Shown here: in pieces, positions 25,658 through 33,678 of the stretch
Layout: each line of letters begins with the position of its first letter
How positions within the stretch are numbered: position 1 is the stretch's first letter
Origin: DASUGC01 sp035606665
GTDB lineage: Bacteria; Acidobacteriota; Vicinamibacteria; Vicinamibacterales; SCN-69-37
Assembly: GCA_035606665.1 (NCBI GenBank)
Contig: DATNEY010000034.1
Coordinates: forward strand, 186,001-250,000
Direction of reading: 5' to 3'
DNA: 64,000 nt
The notes under the pieces: model-generated
Told to the model about the DNA's origin: nothing
The model's database searches: none
The model's input: only the letters and a program-made list of their open reading frames with translations
Position numbers and translations under genes: made by a program

Positions 25658-26533
25658 TCAGAACGCTTGCCTTTCGATGGGCCGTGTGAGGCAGGTCGGT
25701 CCGCCTCCGCCCTTGAGGCTGATTTCGCGCCCAACGTAGGTCTGCACCGTGGCGCCCGCCTGCTCGAGTCGCGCGCGCGTCCCCGGGTTGCCGTCGACCA
25801 TGACGCAATCGCGCGGACCGATCGCCAGCACGTTCGCTCCCATCGAATCGAACTCCTGATCTGGCACTTCGACGAGCGCCATACCTCGACCAATGAGCAA
25901 CTCGCGGAACGGCACCGGCATCAGCGGCGAATAGACCACAGCGAGATCCCGATCGACAGGACTGATGATCGACATGAGGTGAAATACGTCGCCGGCGCCG
26001 CGCCAGTGAGGCAGCGGAACCGTGATGAGCCCGTCGATGCTGTCGCCAAGGAGCGTTCGGAACTGCCGAATCCCGTCGTCGTTCGTGCGGTACCCGCGGC
26101 CCACCGCAACCGTGCGTTCGTCGAGCCACACGACGTCGCCGCCCTCGATCGAACCGGGTGGATTGACGCGGCCGACCACGGGAATGCCCCAGGCGAGGTA
26201 CGCGCGTTCCTGCGCGTCGGGCTCGGTGACCCGCTGCGGCTTCCCCATGTGACACAACACGATGCCGCGCGGCGTGGCGATGGCGGCGTCGCGCACGTAG
26301 ATCGAGTCGAGAGAGGTCTCGTCGTCGGGTGGAAGGAAGAGAACTTCGGCACCGCGACTCTGGATCAGGAACAGGAACTCGTCGTACTCGAGGACGGCGT
26401 GCGAATACTCCGGCGGTGACGTGAAGTTCAGATCCCGCCATTCGGCCGCGATGGCGGCATCGCCACGAAACGCATTACCTGCGTGTTTGAGGACGACGCG
26501 GGTGAGGACACCTGATTCGCCACCTACCGTCAT
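25658..26533 (-). CDS. DDAH/arginine-deiminase family amidinohydrolase
   Basis: A 291-residue pentein-fold enzyme likely to hydrolyse a guanidino substrate (arginine, methylarginine or agmatine) to citrulline-type product plus amine. Visible catalytic elements are SIYVRDAA (Asp), GSIEGGDVV (EGGD), GAGDVFHLMS (His) and the C-terminal nucleophile GGGGPTCLTRP (Cys). The layout is closer to dimethylarginine dimethylaminohydrolase than to the longer classical arginine deiminase. It follows the amino-acid permease after a REP-containing 35-base gap and precedes PepSY by 1 base, which suggests uptake and degradation of a basic amino acid. Confidence 0.85.
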   Translation of the reverse strand: MTVGGESGVLTRVVLKHAGNAFRGDAAIAAEWRDLNFTSPPEYSHAVLEYDEFLFLIQSRGAEVLFLPPDDETSLDSIYVRDAAIATPRGIVLCHMGKPQRVTEPDAQERAYLAWGIPVVGRVNPPGSIEGGDVVWLDERTVAVGRGYRTNDDGIRQFRTLLGDSIDGLITVPLPHWRGAGDVFHLMSIISPVDRDLAVVYSPLMPVPFRELLIGRGMALVEVPDQEFDSMGANVLAIGPRDCVMVDGNPGTRARLEQAGATVQTYVGREISLKGGGGPTCLTRPIERQAF

Positions 26534-26541
26534 GGCTGGTC

Positions 26542-26565
26542 GCCGGGTCTAAAGACCCGGCCTAC
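26542..26565. repeat. REP element
   Basis: Hairpin GCCGGGTCT-AA-AGACCCGGC (26542-26561) followed by CTAC (GTAG on the minus strand). It lies in the short gap between the permease and the DDAH-like gene, within a probable transcript. Single unit, perfect 9-bp stem. Confidence 0.78.
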
Positions 26566-26568
26566 GTT

Positions 26569-27912
26569 TCACCCTCTCGCTTCGCCGCGCTGCCGGGTCA
26601 CCCAGACGTAGACCGGGATGCCGACAACGATCAGCAGGAAGCCGAGGAACACCGTTTCCTCGCCCGCACCGTAGATACAGAACATTGAATAGATGAACGC
26701 GAGGATGGCGATCGTCGCGGTGCCGGCCCCAATCATCTTCGCGCGCGCACCGCCCGGAATGAACACGGCCAGCGAGCAGAACGCATACGGAATCAGGGTC
26801 GCCAGTGTGGACAGGACGAGCGTCTTCGTGAAGACCACCACCAGCCCGGATCCACCCGAGTAGTTGAACATGATGAGCAGCGAGCTCAACACGCCGGCGA
26901 TGATCATGCCCGTCACCGGCATCCCCGTGGAGCTGAGCCGCCCGAACGGCCGCGGGAAGAGACCGTCCTTCGACACTGCGAGCGGCAGCTGGCTCACAAC
27001 CAGGATCCAGCCGTTGAGTGACCCGAACGCGGAGATGGCGGCGCCGACGGCCACCAGTGTGCCGAGTCCGTTGCCCCCCAGGGTCCGCGCGGCGTCGGCA
27101 AACGGCTGCGTGGACTTCATGAGAACGTCCGGCGCGACCAGGCTCATCGCTCCCGCGGTGGAAATGATGTAGATCGCCGCGGTGATCAGCGTGCCCACGA
27201 GAGTCGCGCGCGGTATCGTCCGATCCGGATCCTTCATCGCACCCGCGGGCACCGTCGCAACTTCGAGACCGACGAACGCGAACAGCGTCTGCGTCATCGC
27301 CGCCAGCAGCAATGCGCCGAACGTTCTGGTCTCGCCCGCTCCGCTGAGATCGGGAAACGCGAAGTGCGCGGAATTGAACGTGAACACTCCTCCGATGCCC
27401 ACGATGACGAGCGGCAGCAACTTGAGCGCCGTGGTGACGACCTGCACCTTGCCTGCGGTCGCGACACCGAGGGTGTTGACGAACGTCAGGAACCAGAGGG
27501 TGCCGATCGCCATGCTCGCGGCAAGCAGCGGAGTGTTCGCGATATCCGGGATCGACGGCGACAAACCGGAAATCACCGGCCCCGCGTATCCGACGAACGC
27601 GACGGACAGGGCGGCGTTCGCGCTCCACATCGAGATCCAGTAGCCCCATGCGACGAGGAAACCGGCGAAGTCACCGAACCCGTCGCGTGTGTAGGCATAC
27701 ACGCCGCCGGCCGCAGGATTGCGGCGCGAGAGGTGCGCGAAGACCAGCGCCAGCATGACACTTCCCAGCGCCGTGATGATCCAGGCCAGCATGCTGATGC
27801 CGCCAAAGGCGGCCAGCGCCGCCGGCAGCAGGAACACGCCGGATCCGATCATGCTGCCGATGACGAGTGAGGTCGCGGTCCAGAACCCTATTTCCCGGCG
27901 TTGTTCGCTCAT
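26569..27912 (-). CDS. APC-family amino acid permease (AdiC/CadB-like)
   Basis: A 447-residue inner-membrane transporter with about 12 helices. GSMIGSGVFLLPAAL in helix 1 is the substrate-binding GSGVF-type motif of the basic amino-acid/polyamine antiporter (AdiC) group; SRRNPAAGGVYAYTRDGFG and WGYWISMWSANAAL also match. It begins at an ATGA overlap with the M28 peptidase gene, so uptake is coupled to extracellular peptide digestion, and it is followed by a guanidino hydrolase, pointing to arginine or a derivative as cargo. Cargo is inference. Confidence 0.9.
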   Translation of the reverse strand: MSEQRREIGFWTATSLVIGSMIGSGVFLLPAALAAFGGISMLAWIITALGSVMLALVFAHLSRRNPAAGGVYAYTRDGFGDFAGFLVAWGYWISMWSANAALSVAFVGYAGPVISGLSPSIPDIANTPLLAASMAIGTLWFLTFVNTLGVATAGKVQVVTTALKLLPLVIVGIGGVFTFNSAHFAFPDLSGAGETRTFGALLLAAMTQTLFAFVGLEVATVPAGAMKDPDRTIPRATLVGTLITAAIYIISTAGAMSLVAPDVLMKSTQPFADAARTLGGNGLGTLVAVGAAISAFGSLNGWILVVSQLPLAVSKDGLFPRPFGRLSSTGMPVTGMIIAGVLSSLLIMFNYSGGSGLVVVFTKTLVLSTLATLIPYAFCSLAVFIPGGARAKMIGAGTATIAILAFIYSMFCIYGAGEETVFLGFLLIVVGIPVYVWVTRQRGEARG

Positions 27913-28934
27913 CGCGATTGGGGCTCCTTTGCCCCGCGGGCCTTCAGCATCGCCTCGAGGTTCGCGTCAAATTCCTTGACAGCCAGCACCATCGTCTCCG
28001 CCGCGCGCACGTAGAACCGGTGCGTCATCGTCTCGAAGTCATCCGTGACGCGGTGATGCTGGCTGAAGTCCTCGACGCCGAAGTACAGGCACGGGATCTT
28101 GGCATCGCAAAAGGCCTTGTGATCGGACTGGCTGCTCCAGTCCTCGATGCCCTTCTGCGCCGGATCGTCGTGTCCCATCACGAGAATCACAGGCGCCTTC
28201 GCCGCGATGCGCCCGATGAACGGCTTCAGAAACGGCTGCGAGGTGGTGCCGACGACGTAGAGCAGGTCGTTGTGATCACGGCCGATCATGTCCATGTTCA
28301 GGTTGACGGTCAGCGAATCGGCGGGGACGGGCGGCGATGCCACGAACGCACGGGCGCCGCGAAGCCCCGACTCCTCGCCGTCGAACGCCGCAAGAATCAA
28401 CGAGTTGGCGGGACGGTGCGTCGAGAAGTACTTGCCCAGTGCAAACAGCGCCGCGGTACCGGAGGCGTTGTCGTCCGCGCCGTTCGCGACCTGACCGTTG
28501 CGAACGCCAATGTGGTCGTAGTGCGCGGTGACGACGATGTAACGGTCGCGATTTCGCGTGCCTTCGATTCGCCCGATGACATTCACGCCCTTGCGCTCGG
28601 CGCCCTGACCACCCCGCCCGGCCGCGAACGCGAACGGATATTCGAAGCTCGAGCCCAACGGCTGGATGCCTGACGCCTTGAACCGCTCGATGACGAACGC
28701 ACGCGCCTTCTCGCCGCCCGGGGTCCCAACCTGGCGGCCTTCCATGTCATCGGCGGACAGCGTTTGCAGATCGCGGATGAGCTGCGGTGCGTCGATCACG
28801 GAACTCTTGACGGCCGGGAGTTGGGGGGCCAGGCCTAAAGACCCGGCCTCCAAAGCGATACCGACCGACATTGCGGCGATCAGCGAGAGCACGATGGAGG
28901 CCGGGTCTTTAGACCCGGCGAGCTGGACGTTCAT
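27909..28934 (-). CDS. M28 family metallopeptidase with REP-flanked signal peptide
   Basis: A 341-residue zinc aminopeptidase. The M28 metal ligands are visible: VVTAHYDHIG (His), NGADDNASGTAAL (Asp), AFDGEESGLRGA (catalytic Glu and ligand), NLNMDMIGRD (Asp) and late QHHRVTDD (His). The ATG at 28934 overlaps the M14 stop (ATGA). Residues 1-36 hold a hydrophobic signal core (SIVLSLIAAMSVGIAL), and REP palindromes encode the residues on both sides (LAGSKDPAS and EAGSLGLAP). An internal ATG at 28871 would remove the signal, so the upstream start is favoured. Likely periplasmic, feeding the permease. Confidence 0.9.
   Translation of the reverse strand: MNVQLAGSKDPASIVLSLIAAMSVGIALEAGSLGLAPQLPAVKSSVIDAPQLIRDLQTLSADDMEGRQVGTPGGEKARAFVIERFKASGIQPLGSSFEYPFAFAAGRGGQGAERKGVNVIGRIEGTRNRDRYIVVTAHYDHIGVRNGQVANGADDNASGTAALFALGKYFSTHRPANSLILAAFDGEESGLRGARAFVASPPVPADSLTVNLNMDMIGRDHNDLLYVVGTTSQPFLKPFIGRIAAKAPVILVMGHDDPAQKGIEDWSSQSDHKAFCDAKIPCLYFGVEDFSQHHRVTDDFETMTHRFYVRAAETMVLAVKEFDANLEAMLKARGAKEPQSR
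28828..28919. repeat. Split REP pair flanking a signal-peptide core
   Basis: Left unit: GCCAGGCCT-AA-AGACCCGGC then CTCC (28828-28851). Right unit: GGAG (28896-28899) then GCCGGGTCT-TT-AGACCCGGC (28900-28919). The GGAG heads face each other across 44 bases, the same head-to-head arrangement as at 8871. The spacer encodes most of the hydrophobic core of the M28 signal peptide. Confidence 0.8.
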
Positions 28935-31900
28935 CGAGCGTCCAGCTTACGGCCTGCGTTCAGGTTGTCGAAATTGAGCAAGGCATTGAACACCAGGAAG
29001 TAGCTGCCGACTGTTGAGCCGCGGTAAAGCGGATTGTTGGCGAGCAACACGACGTGGCCTCGCTCGACGGGCACATCAACAACTACCGGGCGCTGCGCGA
29101 TGTCGCCGCCGCCCTGGAGCAGTCCCGACGCGAGCAGCTGATTCTGATCCGCAAAGCGCAGCGCGACGCGAGGACGGTACTGCGGCGGAATGATGCCGAG
29201 CGGCGATCTCATCTGCTCATCGGTCGGCACCGCATACTGCCACGGTGAGACCGACGGCGGTGGCGTGACTTCGAAGCGGGGATCCAGCTGAGGACGGCCC
29301 TGCACCACGTCAGGATCGTCCGGAGTTCCGCGTCCGGTCGGCCGGGCACCGCCCCCACCGCCTCCGCGCCCTCCGCCACCGGCGCCCGCATTGACGCTGA
29401 AGCTTGCACCCGCGTCGCTGTAGACGGACAGGTTGTCCGCGATGCCGTACACCAGCGGACTCGTGTCGTCGACGATGCGGGTTCTAAGCAGGGATCCAAC
29501 GACGCGAGAACCGGTCCCGGCCGTGTTCGCGGTGACGCCATGCGTCAGGCCGAACTGAATCGGGAAACCCGACGCGCTCGCCGCGGCGATGAAGACACCG
29601 CCCTCTCTGATAAACGTCTCGAGATTCTTCAGCCCGTCCCAGCCAAGACCTGGCCGGATGTCGTCGGTCTGGGCGTACTCGCCGATGTTGGGTGTGTCCG
29701 CGGACTTCTTCCACGGCATCGGATTCCTGAACATCGGCATGCCCTCGATCACACCGAGTCCAGCACCGCCGCCGGGTGCGAACATGATCACGTCGTATTT
29801 CGACCGCAGGTTGGGTTCACGCGCGACATCCTGGGTGGAGATGTAGGCGTACGGCAGCCCGACCTGATCCAGCGCGATACGCCACCAGCCCTCGGTCTGG
29901 GTGCTTTGCCACGTGTGCATGAGCGCCACGCGTGCGGCCCTCGCCGGATGCGTCTTGACAGTCACCGCGCCACCGGCGTGGACCGTGAGGCCGAGATCGG
30001 TCGTCAGCTTCCCCAGCGTGTCGGCAGCCACGCCGCGAATCAGGAACGCGCCGCGCGCAAACTTCCGGCCGCCGACTTCGAAGGGCTCTTCCGCGATCTG
30101 AATGTCTGCGTTCGGCAACCGGTACCGGAGTGTGAGCAGCGCCTGGTCGGCGTTGTGCTCGATGATGTACGGCTCGGCGGGTGCGGCAACTGCTCCAGCG
30201 CCCGCGGCGAATCCTCCCGAGGCGCGCACGGTGCCACCGACACGCGTCATCTGCACGTCGAGCACGCTCGTATCCAGCACGCGAATGGCCTGGACGTTGA
30301 ATCCCTCAGGGAACGTCCATCCGGTGTCGTCGTACGGCTGCGCCTGCGGATCGTTCGGCGCCCAGTACTGATAGTCGAGGAGTGCGTCGGCGATACGCGA
30401 ATACGGCTGATCCATCCGGATGATGTAGCTGCCCGCTGGGAACGTCTTCGGCTCGGATCTGACCGGTGGTGCCGACGGCGCCTGGCCTTCGGCTGCACCG
30501 GCTGCACCTCCGCGTCCTCCGCCTCCCTCCGCTCCCGCTCCTCCGGCGTTACCTCCGCGTCCTCCGCCACCCGCGCGTCCCGTTCCTCGCACCGGCACTT
30601 GAATCGTAAACGCCTGAGTCGCGCGGGAAACCTCGACGTGCTGTTTCTGCAGGACCCGCAGCAACTCGGCCTGCGCTCCGGGCCGGCGATCGTCAGCCGG
30701 CAACACATACGCCGCGGGGCCCTCGCTGCGCGGCTTCACGATCGATCGCTTGCTCTTCTCGTAGAAGTTGCGCAGGAACATCACGCGGTTCGTCGCGAAA
30801 TGGTTGAGCGAAATCAGCACGCCGGTCTGCTCGTAGTTGTTGTTGTTGCGGAGCGACCACATGACCTTCGGGAGGGGCGGATTCTGCCGGTACCAGGTGC
30901 GCGAGGTCTGGTTCGCCGAAAGCGTCCGCTCCTGGGTGTCCGCGTTGCCGCCGTTGCCAAACGTTTCGTACAGGCGGCTGATGCCGTTGTGCGTGGCAGC
31001 GAGAAACATCAGGTAGCCGGGCGACCACGTGTCGAACGTCCCAAATGCGAAGACGCCAGGCATTCCCATCCGCGTCATTTCGTTCACGTTGTGCCACCCG
31101 ACCAGGTGCCACTCATTCGTCAGAAGCGGATCGAGCCACGCGTTGTATGGGCCATCGCCAATCGTGTTGTCGTAGAGGTACGCCACTGATTCGTGCAGGT
31201 CATGAAGCACCTGTGCCTTCCACCCGACGTAGGCGTTGAGCACGTTCTCGGTCAGCTTGAGCTGCATGCCCATGGCATCGCGGTTGTTGTCGTGTGCGAC
31301 GTACTTGCCCCAGTAGATCAGGCCGGGCACCGTACGATCCGGGTACTTCTTGCGGTAGTTGTACAGGTCGACCATCCGGTCGCGCCCGTCGACCTCGACC
31401 ACGGGGGTGATGAGCGTGATGAGGTTCTCGCGGATATTGCGCACGTACGGACTGTCATCGACGGCCAACCGGTAGGCCAGCTCCATCAGCGCCGTGGGCG
31501 CGCCCGCTTCGGGCGAGTGAATTGTTCCGGTGATGTAGTACACCGGTGCGGCGCGCCTGGCGATCTCGTCGGCCAGCCCATCGTTCAGCTGAATCAATCT
31601 CGGATCCGCAAGCTTTTCGAGATCCGCCCGATTCGCTTCGAGCCGCGCCATGAGAGCCTCCGAGGCGACGGCGACGGCGATCATCTCGCGGCCTTCCTCG
31701 CTCTGTCCGATCGACAGCACTTTGACCCGCGGCGTCGCCTTCTCGAGACGACGCATGTAGTCGTGCACCTCGGCCGTATACGGCAGCTTGCCGGGTGCGC
31801 CGGCGATGTCGCCCAGCACCGACTTCGGAGTCGGCACGGTCTTCGACGCAGGCAGGTAGTCCACGAGCGGCGACAGGAAGAACGTCTCCGTCGTGTACTC

Positions 31901-32083
31901 CTTGATCTTCTTCGTGTACTCCTCGTCAATCGCCTGGTTGGGATCGCGCCCAGGCTTGGCCTGCGCGAGATCCACGGGGGCTGGCTTCGCGCCAGGCTTC
32001 TGCTGTGCGGAGGCGATCCACGCCGGCACGGAAGCCAGCACGAGTCCCAGGACGATTCGAGTCAGCGTCGGATTACGTTCCAT
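28931..32083 (-). CDS. Secreted M14 family zinc carboxypeptidase
   Basis: A 1050-residue exported peptidase. After a signal peptide (ending near WIASAQQ), the M14 domain spans about residues 95-450: TGTIHSPEAGAP carries the HxxE zinc pair, VEVDGRDRMVD follows, and VLHDLHESVAYLYDN provides the third zinc His. A Gly/Arg-rich linker (~505-545) encoded by GGAGG-type repeats precedes a long C-terminal part with a class-I glutamine amidotransferase-like look (DVIMFAPGGGAGLG). First gene of the operon; M28 overlaps its stop by ATGA. The start lies 19 bases after the hairpin of a leader repeat. Confidence 0.88.
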   Translation of the reverse strand: MERNPTLTRIVLGLVLASVPAWIASAQQKPGAKPAPVDLAQAKPGRDPNQAIDEEYTKKIKEYTTETFFLSPLVDYLPASKTVPTPKSVLGDIAGAPGKLPYTAEVHDYMRRLEKATPRVKVLSIGQSEEGREMIAVAVASEALMARLEANRADLEKLADPRLIQLNDGLADEIARRAAPVYYITGTIHSPEAGAPTALMELAYRLAVDDSPYVRNIRENLITLITPVVEVDGRDRMVDLYNYRKKYPDRTVPGLIYWGKYVAHDNNRDAMGMQLKLTENVLNAYVGWKAQVLHDLHESVAYLYDNTIGDGPYNAWLDPLLTNEWHLVGWHNVNEMTRMGMPGVFAFGTFDTWSPGYLMFLAATHNGISRLYETFGNGGNADTQERTLSANQTSRTWYRQNPPLPKVMWSLRNNNNYEQTGVLISLNHFATNRVMFLRNFYEKSKRSIVKPRSEGPAAYVLPADDRRPGAQAELLRVLQKQHVEVSRATQAFTIQVPVRGTGRAGGGGRGGNAGGAGAEGGGGRGGAAGAAEGQAPSAPPVRSEPKTFPAGSYIIRMDQPYSRIADALLDYQYWAPNDPQAQPYDDTGWTFPEGFNVQAIRVLDTSVLDVQMTRVGGTVRASGGFAAGAGAVAAPAEPYIIEHNADQALLTLRYRLPNADIQIAEEPFEVGGRKFARGAFLIRGVAADTLGKLTTDLGLTVHAGGAVTVKTHPARAARVALMHTWQSTQTEGWWRIALDQVGLPYAYISTQDVAREPNLRSKYDVIMFAPGGGAGLGVIEGMPMFRNPMPWKKSADTPNIGEYAQTDDIRPGLGWDGLKNLETFIREGGVFIAAASASGFPIQFGLTHGVTANTAGTGSRVVGSLLRTRIVDDTSPLVYGIADNLSVYSDAGASFSVNAGAGGGGRGGGGGGARPTGRGTPDDPDVVQGRPQLDPRFEVTPPPSVSPWQYAVPTDEQMRSPLGIIPPQYRPRVALRFADQNQLLASGLLQGGGDIAQRPVVVDVPVERGHVVLLANNPLYRGSTVGSYFLVFNALLNFDNLNAGRKLDAR

Positions 32084-32101
32084 GGCGGGCTCATTGTATG
32101 C

Positions 32102-32200
32102 GGGGGGCTTCGCCCCCGCGCACCCCCCTACGCGCTCACTCGCGGCCCCCCCTCGCCCCGCTCCGTTCGCGCGGCTTGCTCGCCCTGCTCGCTCGCGCTG
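32102..32200 (-). repeat. ~100-bp leader repeat, copy 3 (before the M14 gene)
   Basis: Read toward the M14 gene it ends in GGGGGC-GAA-GCCCCC (32103-32117), 19 bases from the ATG at 32083. The distal part carries GCGAGCGAGC and GCGAGTGAGCGCGT as in the other copies. It also separates this gene from the divergent decarboxylase, so it lies in a region where both promoters must sit. Confidence 0.75.
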
Positions 32201-32228
32201 CCGATGTTCGTGACATGATTTCGAGGCT

Positions 32229-33647
32229 GTGACCCCGGACGAATTCCGCAGACGTGGTCATCAAGTGATCGACTGGATCGCCGACTATCGGACGCGCGTC
32301 GGGGAGCGGCCGGTGATGGCACGGACGGCGCCTGGCGAGGTCAAGGCGCGACTGCCCGTCGCGCCGCCTGATGCGCCGGAGCCCTTCGACGACATGCTCC
32401 GGGACCTCGACGAGATCGTGATGCCCGGACTCTCACACTGGGCGCATCCATCCTTCTACGGCTACTTCCCATGCAACGGGGAGCTCGGCAGCGTCCTGGG
32501 CGACTTCGCGAGCACGGGACTCGGCGTGCTCGGGCTCGCGTGGCAGTCGAGTCCGGCGCTGACGGAAGTCGAGGAAGTCGCGACCGACTGGTTCCGGCAG
32601 ATGCTCGGCCTGTCACCGGCCTGGAGCGGCGTGATTCAGGACACCGCGTCCACCAGCACCCTCGTCGCGCTGCTCTGCGCGCGGGAGCGCGCGTCCAACT
32701 ACAGCCTCGCGCGCGGCGGCCTGCAGAACGGCGCGGCGCCGCTCGTCGTGTACACGTCGGCGCACAGCCACAGCTCCGTCGAAAAAGCCGCTCTCCTCGC
32801 CGGATTCGGCCGCGAACATCTGAGGCTTCTGCCGTTCGACGGCAACTTCGCGATGCGGCCAGCGGCGCTCGGTGAGGCAATCGCCGCAGACAAGGCAGCC
32901 GGGCGCACACCCTGCGCCGTCGTCGCCACGACGGGCACGACAACGAGCACGGCCATCGATCCGGTGGCGGCAATTGCCGCGATCGCGAAGGCCCACGGCC
33001 TCTGGCTCCACGTGGACGCGGCGATGGCCGGCTCCGCGATGGTCCTGCCCGAATGCCGCTGGATGTGGGACGGCATCGAGTCCGCCGACTCCGTCGTGGT
33101 GAATCCCCACAAGTGGCTCGGCGCCGCGTTCGACTGCTCCGTCTACTACGTTCAAAAGCCGGAGGACCTCGTCCGCGTGATGTCGACCAACCCGAGCTAC
33201 CTCCAAAGCGCGGCGGACGCGGTGGTCAGGAACTACCGCGACTGGGGCCTGCCGCTCGGTCGCCGTTTCCGGGCGCTGAAGCTCTGGTTCCTGATCCGCG
33301 AACAGGGCGTGAGCGGCCTGCAGGCGCGGCTCAGGCGCGACCTCACGAACGCGCAGTGGCTCGCCGGCGAGATTCGCGGCACATCGTCGTGGCGCGTCCT
33401 GAACAACGTCGTGCTGCAGACGGTGTGCGTCCGCCACGAGCCGGCAGGCCTCACGGCGGAGGCGCTGGACACGCACACGCTGGCGTGGTGCGATCGCATC
33501 AATCGATCCGGTGCCGCGTACCTCACCCCAGCCCTGCTCGACGGACGCTGGATGGTCCGCGTCTCGATCGGGAGCCTCGCCACCGAGCGCGAACACGTCG
33601 CGGCGCTGTGGCGAGAAATGCAGCGCACCGTGAACCTGGAACCTTAG
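32229..33647 (+). CDS. PLP-dependent group II decarboxylase (aromatic amino acid type)
   Basis: A 472-residue pyridoxal-phosphate enzyme of the DDC/tryptophan-tyrosine decarboxylase family. Motifs: RRRGHQVIDWIADY at the N-terminus, SHWAHPSFYGYFPCNG, TGTTTSTAIDPV, the cofactor-binding HVDAAMAGSA and the Schiff-base lysine in VNPHKWLGAAFDCS. It would convert an aromatic amino acid to its amine. It starts with GTG at 32229 after GAGG. Substrate specificity (Phe, Tyr, Trp, DOPA) cannot be read from the motifs. The end of the gene runs into a heptamer array (33631-33678). Confidence 0.9.
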   Translation: MTPDEFRRRGHQVIDWIADYRTRVGERPVMARTAPGEVKARLPVAPPDAPEPFDDMLRDLDEIVMPGLSHWAHPSFYGYFPCNGELGSVLGDFASTGLGVLGLAWQSSPALTEVEEVATDWFRQMLGLSPAWSGVIQDTASTSTLVALLCARERASNYSLARGGLQNGAAPLVVYTSAHSHSSVEKAALLAGFGREHLRLLPFDGNFAMRPAALGEAIAADKAAGRTPCAVVATTGTTTSTAIDPVAAIAAIAKAHGLWLHVDAAMAGSAMVLPECRWMWDGIESADSVVVNPHKWLGAAFDCSVYYVQKPEDLVRVMSTNPSYLQSAADAVVRNYRDWGLPLGRRFRALKLWFLIREQGVSGLQARLRRDLTNAQWLAGEIRGTSSWRVLNNVVLQTVCVRHEPAGLTAEALDTHTLAWCDRINRSGAAYLTPALLDGRWMVRVSIGSLATEREHVAALWREMQRTVNLEP

Positions 33648-33678
33648 AGCGAACCCGGAAACATGAACCCTGAACCTT
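33631..33678. repeat. 7-bp array spanning a gene boundary
   Basis: Units related to GAACCCT/GAACCTG at 7-base spacing run from the last codons of the decarboxylase (VNLEP) through the 15-base gap into the first codons of the NtrC-like gene (MNPEPS). On the minus strand the unit reads GGTTCAG, the same as the array at 48870-48911. Several units are degenerate. Confidence 0.55.

Noticed and set aside
29540..31189. 549-residue plus-strand open frame in the M14 gene
   Set aside because: Antisense shadow; the M14 motifs on the minus strand are intact.
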